From positions 1-39,382 of the forward strand of contig CAMWLV010000014.1 in assembly GCA_947175175.1 (NCBI GenBank): a stretch of DNA of 39,382 bases. The letters are read 5' to 3'. Shown one piece after another: positions 1-8,224 of the stretch. Every line of letters begins with the position of its first letter. The first letter of the stretch is position 1. This DNA comes from an uncultured Lachnospiraceae bacterium (GTDB taxonomy: Bacteria; Bacillota; Clostridia; Lachnospirales; Lachnospiraceae). The translations under genes were made by a program, and so were the position numbers. The notes beneath the pieces are model-generated. The model was not told the origin of the DNA, made no database searches, and was given only the letters and a program-made list of their open reading frames with translations.

Positions 1-1451
1 TCTACACCCCACTTCTCGCATGCGGCCTTTTCTTCCTCGTTGTACTCTGCGATTACAGAAGTCTTGCTTGTCGTTGTGTAAGTGCTTCCTGTCGAATCGA
101 GGATTCCATCGCCATAAGTTGGGAATGGATAGTTGTGGAAACCAACACCTGTGTCCTTTGAATAATCCTTATCGTTCTGGGATCTCTCAATCTCTTCATC
201 TGTACGATAACGATGTCCGCTCTCGTCAACGAAGTAATTCACACCCTCAATGCCCCACTTATTCAATACCTGTCCTTCATCAGAGCAGAGGAAATCTATA
301 AACTTGATCGCCTTAACCGGATCTGCGCAAGTAGAAGAAATACCCACACCTGTTCCTGTCGTAAGACCCTGATACATCAGAACCGGACACTTTGTATCCT
401 TATCCATTGTCACAGGCACTCCGCAGTATGTAGCACCATATTTGCCGTCTGATTTCAGAACCTTCTCACCATCCTGATAGTTCCAATCCTTGTCAAAGAG
501 ACATACGACACGGCCTGAAGCAATCTTTGCAATATAGTCATCGTTTGTCTGTGTCGCAAATTCGGAATCAAGAATACCTTCATTATACATACGGCACATC
601 CAGCGGAAATACTCTCTCTCCTTCTCAGAGCGGAATTTGTATATCGCCTGATTGTTATCATCTATAAGCCACTGACCATTATCCGGTGCACCATCTGCGA
701 TCGCACCTGCAGGGTTGCCCAAAGTGATCAGCCAATGCCAGTCTGATGTGGACAATGAGATACCAATCCTGTCCAGTCCATCCTCTGTCGTAGGACTTGC
801 TGCAATATAATCTTTGATCATTGCCTCCAGCTCATCCAGAGTCTCTGGAAGCGCATAATCCTTTGCCTTCAATGCATCCCACTGAATCTGTGCAGGACCA
901 CAGTCCTTAAACTTCTCGCCGCCTACCGCATATGCGGACAGCTGATAGATTGCGGGGTCATCTGCTGATTCTCTCAGCTTATCAAACTCATCACCATACA
1001 TCTTCTTGATATTCGGTCCATACTCTTCGATCAGATCAGATATATCCATCATTGCACCCGCCTCAATCAGACCGTTCACTGAACCTTTTGCAAAAATGAT
1101 ATCTGGATACTTCTGCTCCGCGATCATCAGGGCAACCGCCTCACTCTCATCGTTGCCGCCGATCGGATAAGATGTCTTCAGCTTTACACCAGTTTTCTCA
1201 GTGATTGCCAGTGCTACCGGGTCTGTCCATGGATCATCCTGCGTAGCATCTGCGCTGAAGAATGTCAGTTCGATCACTTCCTGATTCTCATTTGCTGTAC
1301 TTCCGCTCTCACTGCCAGATGTTCCTGTCCCACTATTAGCTGACTGCTGTGTGCTTGTAGACGAACTGTCGCCTTTTCCTCCGCAGCCGCTCAGACTGCT
1401 TGCTGCCATCACTGTACACAATAGCAATGCGCAAATCTTTCTTTTTTTCAT
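1..1451 (-). CDS. ABC sugar-binding lipoprotein (LplA-like), 3' end missing
   Basis: Extracellular solute-binding protein of a CUT1 carbohydrate ABC transporter, tethered outside the membrane, that delivers oligosaccharide to the two permeases encoded just upstream in the operon. The ATG at 1451 follows an AAGGGAG ribosome site. The N-terminus is a lipoprotein signal (MKKRKICALLL, then lipobox LSGC with the lipidated Cys near residue 23), followed by a Ser/Thr/Gly-rich linker and a mature domain of the LplA type (for example TSYPIGGNDESEAVALMIAE and YPDIIFAKGS). About 483 codons lie in the window and the frame is still open at base 1, so the C-terminus is missing. The 87-base gap to the upstream permease holds a small ACACG/CGTGT hairpin (1510-1523), which could help set a different expression level for the binding protein. 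The substrate cannot be read from sequence; LplA-like proteins often serve plant or host glycan oligosaccharides. Confidence 0.9.
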   Translation of the reverse strand, partial: MKKRKICALLLCTVMAASSLSGCGGKGDSSSTSTQQSANSGTGTSGSESGSTANENQEVIELTFFSADATQDDPWTDPVALAITEKTGVKLKTSYPIGGNDESEAVALMIAEQKYPDIIFAKGSVNGLIEAGAMMDISDLIEEYGPNIKKMYGDEFDKLRESADDPAIYQLSAYAVGGEKFKDCGPAQIQWDALKAKDYALPETLDELEAMIKDYIAASPTTEDGLDRIGISLSTSDWHWLITLGNPAGAIADGAPDNGQWLIDDNNQAIYKFRSEKEREYFRWMCRMYNEGILDSEFATQTNDDYIAKIASGRVVCLFDKDWNYQDGEKVLKSDGKYGATYCGVPVTMDKDTKCPVLMYQGLTTGTGVGISSTCADPVKAIKFIDFLCSDEGQVLNKWGIEGVNYFVDESGHRYRTDEEIERSQNDKDYSKDTGVGFHNYPFPTYGDGILDSTGSTYTTTSKTSVIAEYNEEEKAACEKWGV

Positions 1452-1538
1452 ATATTTCTTCTCCCTTCTTTTTAGGAACACTTCTGTCCCCAGTATTTAT
1501 ATCTTGCATACACGCAAACGTGTGTTGTACAAGCTAAC

Positions 1539-2417
1539 TCAATCCTTTACCGCACCAACGGTCATACCGCCTACAAAATATTTCTGTAAGAACGGATATA
1601 CAATAATGATTGGCACAGTTGCCACAATCGTAATCGCCATACGAACAGAAAGCGGTGATACGGCATTTTTCATCTGATCTGCTGCATGTGGGTCGATCTT
1701 AATCGTCGCAGTCTCCATGATTTCATACAATACATACTGCAGTGTCGGCAGTTCTTTTGCATAGAGATAAGTATCCATGAAGGAGTTCCACTGCCCTACT
1801 GCCACAAACAATGCCACTGTCGCCAGAACCGGCTTGCACAGAGGCAGGATGATCCTTGCCCAGATGATAAAATCATTCGCGCCGTCCACACGTGCCGCTT
1901 CCTGCAATGCGATCGGAAGGCCTTCTACAAAAGAACGCACAAGGATGACATTGTATACCCAGATCAGACCAGGGAGAATGTACACAAGGAAATTGTTACC
2001 CAGTCCCAGGGTTCTCATCAGCAGCAGATACTCTGGAATCAAACCACCGCTGACATACATCGTAACGACAAATAACAGCGTAAACACTTTATTGAAATAA
2101 AAATCCTTCCTGCTCAGCACATAAGCCAGCATTGCTGTACATATGACACCTACCCCCGCACCGACTAGCGTTTTTATGATAGAAAGCATCAACGGCGATA
2201 TCAAATCATTCTCCTCAAATATGTATACATAATTGCTAAGCGTAAACTGTCTTGGAATGACAAAATTAATATTGCGCATCGTGTCGATTGGGTCATTAAA
2301 GGATATTGCAAGCACATTCAAAAACGGATATAAAGTGATAATCATCAGAAAAATGAATATAACCAGCAGCACCCAGTCCAGAATATTCTCACGGCTCTTA
2401 ATCTTTGTACTATTCAC
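1539..2417 (-). CDS. ABC sugar transporter permease, CarB/LplC/YtcP type
   Basis: Second membrane subunit of a CUT1 sugar importer, 292 residues with about six transmembrane helices (first at roughly residues 14-38). The cytoplasmic EAA loop that docks the ATPase is clear at about residues 173-191 (EAARVDGAND...ILP). The start is GTG at 2417, supported by an AAGGAGG ribosome site at 2426-2432 eight bases upstream. That site overlaps the stop codon of the upstream permease, so the two are probably translationally coupled. No ATP-binding subunit is encoded in the operon here, which is usual for this family because a shared MsmX-type ATPase is recruited. Confidence 0.92.
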   Translation of the reverse strand: MNSTKIKSRENILDWVLLVIFIFLMIITLYPFLNVLAISFNDPIDTMRNINFVIPRQFTLSNYVYIFEENDLISPLMLSIIKTLVGAGVGVICTAMLAYVLSRKDFYFNKVFTLLFVVTMYVSGGLIPEYLLLMRTLGLGNNFLVYILPGLIWVYNVILVRSFVEGLPIALQEAARVDGANDFIIWARIILPLCKPVLATVALFVAVGQWNSFMDTYLYAKELPTLQYVLYEIMETATIKIDPHAADQMKNAVSPLSVRMAITIVATVPIIIVYPFLQKYFVGGMTVGAVKD

Positions 2418-2430
2418 AATCCTCGCCTCC

Positions 2431-3366
2431 TTATATCAGTTTGCTCTCGCCTAAAAGGCTGGCAACTTTATTTGCAATCAGCAGCAGTGCAATTCCTACC
2501 AGGGACTGGAACATACCAATCGCAGTACCAACACCATAATTACTGTTTCCGATACCTCTCAGATAAGAGAACCATGAAAGAACCATCGCGTGATCTTGTA
2601 CAATACCGTTACTCAAAAGCATCTGGCGCTCCATACCTACATTCAGGGTACTTCCGATACTCATGATCAGCAATACCACGATCGTCGGCTTGATGCCTGG
2701 CAGCGTGATATGCCATATCCTTTTCAGTCTTCCTGCACCGTCCACCTTCGCTGCCTCATAGAGCCCGGAATCGATACCCGCCATGGCTGACAGATATACG
2801 ATGGCATCCCAGCCCATCTCCTTCCATATATTGATAAAACACACAACAACCCAGAACACGGGTGAATTTGTACTCATCAGCTTCAATTTCGTGTTAAGCA
2901 GGGTATCCAGCATACCGCCGTCATTAAGCACCATCTTTGCGATACTTGCGATAACCACCCATGACACGAAATGCGGCAGATATGAGATCGTCTGCGTTAC
3001 TTTCTTGAACTTTATAAACCGGATCTCATTCAGCATCAACGCAAAGATAATCGCAAATACTGTCCCCAGCAAAATTCCCAAAATACTGGTTCCTATCGTA
3101 TTGATCAAAGTCTGCTTGAACAATCTGTCCGTAAATGCCTTCGTAAAGTTGTCAAAACCAATAAATTCACGTTCCCAGATCGGCACAGCAAAAGTCTTTG
3201 GCCTGACATCCTGAAACGCCATCGTCCATCCCCACAATGGTATGTACTTAAAAATTATCAGCCAGATCACAAAAGGCACTGACATTAACAGCAGATAGCG
3301 CTGTTTATACATGAGCTGCCAGCTAAACTTCTCTTTTACAGCTTTTTGTTTCCCTTTGGCTTTCAT
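2431..3366 (-). CDS. ABC sugar transporter permease, LplB type
   Basis: First membrane subunit of the same CUT1 importer, about 311 residues. A basic N-terminus (MKAKGKQKAVKEKF) leads to six predicted helices and an EAA loop at about residues 204-222 (YEAAKVDGAGRLKRIW). Two ATGs are in frame. The one at 3366 lies eight bases from AAGGAGG (3375-3381), while the one at 3372 lies only two or three bases away, so 3366 is preferred. It is the first gene of the permease-permease-binding protein operon and follows a 180-base AT-rich region that separates it from the sensor-kinase gene. A neighbouring YesM-type kinase is a common arrangement for LplABC-like systems, which suggests, but does not show, that the kinase senses the transported sugar. 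Confidence 0.92.
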   Translation of the reverse strand: MKAKGKQKAVKEKFSWQLMYKQRYLLLMSVPFVIWLIIFKYIPLWGWTMAFQDVRPKTFAVPIWEREFIGFDNFTKAFTDRLFKQTLINTIGTSILGILLGTVFAIIFALMLNEIRFIKFKKVTQTISYLPHFVSWVVIASIAKMVLNDGGMLDTLLNTKLKLMSTNSPVFWVVVCFINIWKEMGWDAIVYLSAMAGIDSGLYEAAKVDGAGRLKRIWHITLPGIKPTIVVLLIMSIGSTLNVGMERQMLLSNGIVQDHAMVLSWFSYLRGIGNSNYGVGTAIGMFQSLVGIALLLIANKVASLLGESKLI

Positions 3367-3399
3367 TTGCATTACCTCCTTAAACCTTTCTTGTTTTTT

Positions 3400-3475
3400 A
3401 TTATATACTAGTTAAAATGATTAAAATACTAGAAAAATTAATCATATTATACATCACTTTTTTTATGCATTTTTC
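3400..3475 (-). promoter_or_regulatory. Candidate promoter region of the sugar ABC operon
   Basis: AT-rich leader. On the minus strand TATAAT occurs at 3446-3451 and again at 3400-3405. Neither has a good -35 box at 16-18 bases (TGAAAA-like at best), which is what an activator-dependent or repressor-controlled promoter often looks like. Between them lies CTAGT...ACTAG (3408-3432) enclosing two TTAAAAT repeats, a possible operator. Transcription start is inferred only. Confidence 0.3.
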
Positions 3476-3503
3476 ATTTTTACTGTAAAATGTAGAGGCA
3501 AAC

Positions 3504-3534
3504 AAAAAAATGCTGTAAAAATACAGCATTTTTT
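3504..3534 (-). terminator. Rho-independent terminator after the sensor kinase
   Basis: A perfect stem AAAAATGCTGTA/TACAGCATTTTT with an AAAA loop, ending in a run of T on either strand, sits 16 bases beyond the stop codon of the YesM-type kinase. It separates the scpA-to-kinase transcript from the sugar transporter operon. Confidence 0.85.
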
Positions 3535-3549
3535 CATCATAATGACATT

Positions 3550-5379
3550 TTAAAGTTTATGATATACTTTTTCTGGCAGAAACAATGTTATGGCTGTTCC
3601 CCTGTCGCGTTCCGAATCAATCGTCATACCATACTCATCCCCATAGCACAGCTTCACTCTCTGATTGATATTGTATAACCCGATGCGCTCCCTTTTCCCA
3701 GGATTCTTTGCGACAATGTCCGCGCGCAGGCGATCCAGTGTCTCCAGATTCATGCCGCAGCCATTGTCGGACACTGTGATACATATTTTGCCGCTGTCTG
3801 CAGGGCGCGCAATCCGAACGATCACCAAACCTCCTGTCTCTTTCTCCTCCAGTCCGTGCAGAATCGCATTTTCCACAACAGGCTGCAGCAGAAGCGGTAA
3901 AGTGATACATTTGCACACATCAATGCCGTCATCAACCGCAAACGCATAATCAAATTTCTCACCAAACCGAAGCTTTTGTATTTTCATATAGATTTCAATA
4001 TGGTTTAACTCATTTTGAAGTGACGTAAATGCTGTACCACTATTTTCCAGCACATAGCGCATAGACTTACCCAGAAGCTTAATAGCAGTCGCTGCTTCCC
4101 TATCCCCCGCGGTATACGCTTTCATCCGTATCGATTCCAAGGTATTGTACAAAAAGTGGGGATTGATCTGGCTCGCAAGCATCTTGAATTCCATCTTCTG
4201 CTGTTCATTTGCCAGTATCTGTTCGTTTAGTATCGCCTTATACATCAGCGCATCCTTCTCCTTGATCCTTTGCACCATGACTTGCAGGTCCGAAAAAACC
4301 TCTGAAAGCTCATCATCACCACAGACATTCTCCTGAAAATCATAGTCCTCATTGCTCGCCTGATGCATTACACGCCGAAGTGCAGACATGCGCCCTGCAA
4401 GGTGTTTGGAAAAGAACCCTATCAGAATACCGGGAACCAGTATTGCCAGCAGGATGATGATCAGACAGATTCCAATAATCCCCTGTATGTTTTCATAATA
4501 TTTATCATTGACTGTGCAGATATAGATCCTGGAATCGGAATGGTACAGAGAAAGCGTGGATACACATACATAACATGTGCTGTTTTGAAATTTTCCCTTT
4601 CCGATATACTGAAAATAATTCTCGTCGTAATCAATGTCGATCAGCTGCGGTTTTCCATAGTTCGCTCTGTCAGATGCATAAAATACAACACCCTCATCAA
4701 CTGATGCAGTGCTTCGGTATTCTGCACTGTCAATACGCATTTTCAGGTAATTATCACTGATGCGGATCACCAGCACAGCATTATAGTCGGAATTGACGAG
4801 CGGAATCCGCCTGATCAGACACAATCCCCAATACCGATTGCCGTACTCATCAACGGTTTCCTTTTCCTTCCAGAAAACACTTGCCTGTGATACTGCTTTC
4901 TGATACCAGTCTGTCTCTGCAGTCACTTCATCTACACCATGGTACTGTTTATACTCATAGATATCAGGATTATCACAATAGATGTCAATCCGTTCGATCT
5001 CCGTATAGTGGTTCACATAGCTGTCAGCGGTAGGCAAACATGAGTTTACCGCTTCCACAAAAATCTCCTCAGAAGGAAATCTTCCCTTCAGGACAGATAC
5101 CACTTCCTCGTTGAAAGAGAGTTCTTCCGAAATGTTATAAGCCTGAGTTGTGATCTCAAAAAGTACTGTTCTCACCCGGAGATTATCTGACTCGAGCAAA
5201 TCCCTCTGATACCTCGCCAACAGCTTGTAAGTATTGCTCACCAGAAATATACCGATCAACAGCATCGGTAGAAAAACGGCCAGCATATAAACTATATACA
5301 GCTGTCTGCGTATGCTCGATTTCCACTGAAACCGAAGTGGAACACGCCCTGTCTGTGCCTGGCTTACATTAACATCCAT
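3550..5379 (-). CDS. YesM-type sensor histidine kinase
   Basis: Membrane sensor kinase, about 609 residues. Order: first helix at about residues 27-47; extracellular Cache-like sensor region at about 50-290; second helix at about 301-324; HAMP; His_kinase domain with phospho-acceptor His408 in QINPHFLYNTLES; HATPase with N box QPVVENAILHG (Asn504), DNGCGM (538-543) and a GLYNINQR G2 region. This is the LytS/YesM architecture. The start at ATG 5379 has an AGGGAG ribosome site and overlaps the receiver gene by 11 bases; longer in-frame starts at 5397 and 5445 run deeper into the receiver gene and look less likely. Kinases of this family normally partner an AraC-type YesN regulator. None is present, and the only receiver nearby has no output domain. 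Confidence 0.93.
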   Translation of the reverse strand: MDVNVSQAQTGRVPLRFQWKSSIRRQLYIVYMLAVFLPMLLIGIFLVSNTYKLLARYQRDLLESDNLRVRTVLFEITTQAYNISEELSFNEEVVSVLKGRFPSEEIFVEAVNSCLPTADSYVNHYTEIERIDIYCDNPDIYEYKQYHGVDEVTAETDWYQKAVSQASVFWKEKETVDEYGNRYWGLCLIRRIPLVNSDYNAVLVIRISDNYLKMRIDSAEYRSTASVDEGVVFYASDRANYGKPQLIDIDYDENYFQYIGKGKFQNSTCYVCVSTLSLYHSDSRIYICTVNDKYYENIQGIIGICLIIILLAILVPGILIGFFSKHLAGRMSALRRVMHQASNEDYDFQENVCGDDELSEVFSDLQVMVQRIKEKDALMYKAILNEQILANEQQKMEFKMLASQINPHFLYNTLESIRMKAYTAGDREAATAIKLLGKSMRYVLENSGTAFTSLQNELNHIEIYMKIQKLRFGEKFDYAFAVDDGIDVCKCITLPLLLQPVVENAILHGLEEKETGGLVIVRIARPADSGKICITVSDNGCGMNLETLDRLRADIVAKNPGKRERIGLYNINQRVKLCYGDEYGMTIDSERDRGTAITLFLPEKVYHKL

Positions 5380-5773
5380 ACCTCTCCCTATAAGCATATA
5401 ACTCGATAATATTCTGCACACGCCGCCTGATAATCTTAGGCTCAAATGGCTTAATTACGATATCTGCCACCTTGTATTCATATGCCTTATTACTTGTCTC
5501 CTCCGAGTCATCATCCGTGACGATCACCACTGGAAGTCTATCCAGGAGTTCTTTTTTCTTCATATATTCGAGCACACCAAAACCACTGATCACGGGCATA
5601 ATAATATCCAGCAGTACCACCGCCAGATTCCGCGCATCTTTCTCCATGATATCAATCGCCATCTGCCCGCCAGATGCCTCGACAATCTCATATTCCTCCC
5701 TGAATATATCCCCCAGCATATACCGGTTGATTCCCTTATCATCCACCACAAGTATTTTATTTTTTGTCTTCAC
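5369..5773 (-). CDS. Single-domain response regulator (receiver only)
   Basis: A 134-residue CheY-like receiver with nothing appended. The acid pair is Asp11-Asp12 (KILVVDD), the phospho-acceptor is Asp56 (VVLLDIIMP), the switch residue is Thr86 (VIVTDDD) and Lys108 lies in IVIKPFE, so all phosphorylation residues are present. The start is GTG at 5773; a later ATG would delete the acid pair. The ribosome site is weak (GGGG about ten bases upstream), so translation may depend on coupling with the TetR-HPt gene 45 bases upstream. Single-domain receivers commonly shuttle phosphate between kinases and HPt proteins. Placed between an HPt-bearing regulator and a kinase, that is the likely role here. 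Confidence 0.92.
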   Translation of the reverse strand: MKTKNKILVVDDKGINRYMLGDIFREEYEIVEASGGQMAIDIMEKDARNLAVVLLDIIMPVISGFGVLEYMKKKELLDRLPVVIVTDDDSEETSNKAYEYKVADIVIKPFEPKIIRRRVQNIIELYAYRERYGC

Positions 5774-5818
5774 CCTTTGTAAACCCCGTTCCCATTTTAC
5801 ACAAAAAATTGAATAACA

Positions 5819-6766
5819 CTACAGCAATACAGTCACCATCCTGCAGGCTTCCACAACATCTTCGTACGCTTCTGCCGCACCGTCAAGCCCACCAGGACGC
5901 AGAATTTCCACCAACACACTAAGCCTGCTGCGCACTTCGCCAAGCCCCAGGTTTGCAGCCATCCCTTTCAGCCCATGTGCGTATTCAAAGGCATTTTTCG
6001 TATTTCCTGATTGAATCGCTTCCCCCAAAGCATCAAAATCAGGATCCTCAAAAAATTCAACCAGAAAATTCCTGTAGGCATCTTTGTTTCCCTTCATGCG
6101 TTCCAGTGCCTTGTCCACATCGACTCCCCGCTCCTTGAGCCTGTCCCACAATGAATCGTTTCCCTTTCCTGAACAGATTCCATTATAGATGATTCTGTTA
6201 TGTGTCGCCAATAGCGATTTTGCCTTTTCCATGTCAATATTCTCATTCGTACATACCATCTGCACGAATCCCAAAAAAGAAGCCGATAAAAAGAAAGCTG
6301 TTTCCCTTGCATTTGCGATATTCGTTTCCCCCCGCGCCATCGCATTCTTTAGATATTCCTCTATCCGCAGGATAAATGGGTTGACATCAATTTCCATATT
6401 CCCATGATACATGATCTGCATATAGATTGCCTCCGTCTCAAAGGAATACAGCTTTTCCAATAACCTTTTTGTAATCCTGTCCAAATTCGTAAACAAGTCC
6501 GCATCTTTTGAGTACACTTCATCCATTGCAATGAGAAAAGGCTTTGCCTGTAATGCCGCTATTGCTTCTGCCAAAGCATTCTTATCCCCAAAACGCTGGT
6601 AAATAGCCGAGTTCGAACAGCCGCTTTCCTTTGCCACCCTGCGGATCGTGAGATTGTCGTACCCCTCCCGGTCAATAATGGCAATCGCAGTGTCAAGAAT
6701 CTTCCTCGCTACAGTGTCGTCAATCAGCATCTCCCTGTTTTGTAATTCTTCTTCCCCATACACCAT
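5819..6766 (-). CDS. TetR-family regulator fused to an HPt phosphotransfer domain
   Basis: A 315-residue protein with two recognisable parts in one uninterrupted frame. Residues 18-65 are a TetR helix-turn-helix (ILDTAIAIIDREG, then LTIRRVAKESGCSNSAIYQR and FGDKNALAEAI). Residues about 70-195 form a helical TetR ligand/dimer-like region. Residues about 205-315 are a histidine phosphotransfer domain: GVDVDKALERMKGN, then EYAHGLKGMAANLGL, in which His264 is the expected phosphorylated residue, then a C-terminal helical hairpin. The start ATG at 6766 has GGGGGA about five bases upstream and lies 18 bases after the scpB stop. I know of TetR proteins and of HPt proteins, but not of this fusion as a described class. 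Inference: phosphorylation of His264 by the adjacent receiver tunes DNA binding. A sensing-only HPt cannot be excluded. Confidence 0.88.
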   Translation of the reverse strand: MVYGEEELQNREMLIDDTVARKILDTAIAIIDREGYDNLTIRRVAKESGCSNSAIYQRFGDKNALAEAIAALQAKPFLIAMDEVYSKDADLFTNLDRITKRLLEKLYSFETEAIYMQIMYHGNMEIDVNPFILRIEEYLKNAMARGETNIANARETAFFLSASFLGFVQMVCTNENIDMEKAKSLLATHNRIIYNGICSGKGNDSLWDRLKERGVDVDKALERMKGNKDAYRNFLVEFFEDPDFDALGEAIQSGNTKNAFEYAHGLKGMAANLGLGEVRSRLSVLVEILRPGGLDGAAEAYEDVVEACRMVTVLL

Positions 6767-6784
6767 AAATTCCCCCAGTCATAT

Positions 6785-7366
6785 CTAAATCTCCACGTTT
6801 AATTCCGTTTTTTGTCCAACTTCCTCCTCTGCCTGCTTTCTAAAATCCTCCATTTGCTCCGGATTCAGCACTGGAAGATCCCCTAGCGACTTCACCCCAA
6901 AAGTCCTAAGAAACTCCTCTGTCGTGCCAAATAACAACGGACGCCCTGGCGCGTCAAGCCGCCCAAGCTCCTGAACCAGATTCAATTCCAGTAATTTGTT
7001 CACTGCATGGTCACAGCTCACCCCTCGTATCTTCTCGACCTCAAGCCTTGTCACCGGCTGCTTGTAAGCGATAATCGAAAGTGTTTCCAGCAGTGTATCT
7101 GTCAGGACATATTTCCGCGGAGCCTTCGCCACCTTGATCAGATATTCGTACAACCCCGGCTTCGTACATAGCTGCACAGAATCTTCCAGCTCCGCGATAT
7201 AGATCCCTCTCTCCGCTTTCTTATATTTACTGTTCATCTTGGCAATCACTTCGCGTATTTCCTTTTCCGGCATCTCCAACACATGCTCCAGACTGGAAAC
7301 CGCAACGGAATCCCCCATCGCAAAGAGCACCGCCTCGATCACTGCCATTACCTTCTTTTCTTCCAT
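6785..7366 (-). CDS. scpB: Segregation and condensation protein B
   Basis: Kleisin-associated subunit of the bacterial SMC condensin; its winged-helix domains bind ScpA and help SMC organise and segregate the chromosome. The product is about 193 residues, the normal ScpB size. Typical segments are EAVLFAMGDSVAVSSLEHVL at the N-terminus, TDTLLETLSIIAYKQPVTRLE in the middle (adjacent pieces of the conserved second winged helix) and GRPLLFGTTEEFLRTFG near the C-terminus. The start at 7366 (MEEKKVMAVIEA) has GAGGGTG nine bases upstream and leaves 22 bases after the scpA stop; the open frame extends further upstream but into scpA. Confidence 0.95.
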   Translation of the reverse strand: MEEKKVMAVIEAVLFAMGDSVAVSSLEHVLEMPEKEIREVIAKMNSKYKKAERGIYIAELEDSVQLCTKPGLYEYLIKVAKAPRKYVLTDTLLETLSIIAYKQPVTRLEVEKIRGVSCDHAVNKLLELNLVQELGRLDAPGRPLLFGTTEEFLRTFGVKSLGDLPVLNPEQMEDFRKQAEEEVGQKTELNVEI

Positions 7367-7388
7367 TATAATATGCACCCTCAAAATA

Positions 7389-8138
7389 TCACGCCGCAAA
7401 GCTTGATGTAATAATGATATCCGCGAAAGTATCCTCCTGTTCAATCGAGATAATCCCCTGCTTCATCATCTCGAGCACCGCCATAAAAGTGACAATCACC
7501 TCCATCTTGCTCCCCTGCTTCTCCAGAAGATTCCTGAAACTGAATCGCCTGTGGTTTTTTACATATTCTTCTATGTAGACCTGTTTCTCCTCCAGGTTAA
7601 TCTCATCTTTTTCAATCTTGCCAAACTGGCTTCTGATCGGATCAATCTTCTCCTCCTGACGCCGCATGACCGCTTTGAAAATCTCATGAAGTTTTGCAAG
7701 GGTAACATCCCCCGCAAGCTCCTCATAATTTATGGGATACTGATAATCCGCAACTTCCTTGGGAAGCATGGGCTTTTTGTACCAGCTCTTTGCCGCATCA
7801 ACCTGCTTGTCCCGCAGCTCAAATGCCATATACTTGTACATTTTATACTCCAGAAGTTTCTGCACAAGTTCTGCCCTGGGATCTTCCTCTTCCCCCTCGT
7901 CATTGACTGTTTTGGGCAGAAGCATCCTGCACTTGATATCGAGCAGCGTCGCCGCCATCACGAGAAATTCACTCATGACATTCATGTCCTCTGTCTGCAT
8001 CTTCCTGATATAATCAAGATACTGTTCTGTTATGACCACGATCGGTATATCGTAGATGTCAATCTTGTTTTTCTCAATCAAATAAAGCAGCAGATCCAAC
8101 GGTCCCTCAAATACTGTCAGCCGCACAGACAATCCCAT
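7389..8138 (-). CDS. scpA: Segregation and condensation protein A (kleisin)
   Basis: Kleisin bridge of the SMC-ScpAB complex, 249 residues. The N-terminus carries the ScpA hallmark FEGPLDLLLYLIEKNKIDIYDIPI split here as FEGPLDLLLYLIE and KIDIYDIPI. A conserved helical segment follows (MNVMSEFLVMAATLLDIKCR) and a C-terminal winged helix ends in the IISIEQEDTFADI region. The start ATG at 8138 has GGGGG seven bases upstream. A good promoter lies 42-70 bases upstream. It heads the operon that continues into scpB and then, unusually, into the TetR-HPt, receiver and kinase genes. Confidence 0.95.
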   Translation of the reverse strand: MGLSVRLTVFEGPLDLLLYLIEKNKIDIYDIPIVVITEQYLDYIRKMQTEDMNVMSEFLVMAATLLDIKCRMLLPKTVNDEGEEEDPRAELVQKLLEYKMYKYMAFELRDKQVDAAKSWYKKPMLPKEVADYQYPINYEELAGDVTLAKLHEIFKAVMRRQEEKIDPIRSQFGKIEKDEINLEEKQVYIEEYVKNHRRFSFRNLLEKQGSKMEVIVTFMAVLEMMKQGIISIEQEDTFADIIITSSFAA

Positions 8139-8179
8139 ACAAAAACCCCCAAATTCTTTGTATCCATTTCATCAGATAT

Positions 8180-8208
8180 ATTTTACAAAGAATTCAGGGA
8201 AAATGCAA
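8180..8208 (-). promoter_or_regulatory. Promoter of scpA operon
   Basis: On the minus strand TTGCAT (8203-8208), a 17-base spacer, then TAAAAT (8180-8185). It lies between the metallophosphoesterase stop and the scpA start. It probably drives scpA-scpB and the three signalling genes behind them, since no terminator is visible before 3534. Confidence 0.6.
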
Positions 8209-8224
8209 TGCGAACTGTTGTTTG

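Noticed and set aside
5819-6766. TetR and HPt as two separate genes
   Set aside because: One frame runs through with no internal stop, and I noted no ribosome site plus start codon just before the HPt segment, so a fusion is the simpler reading.
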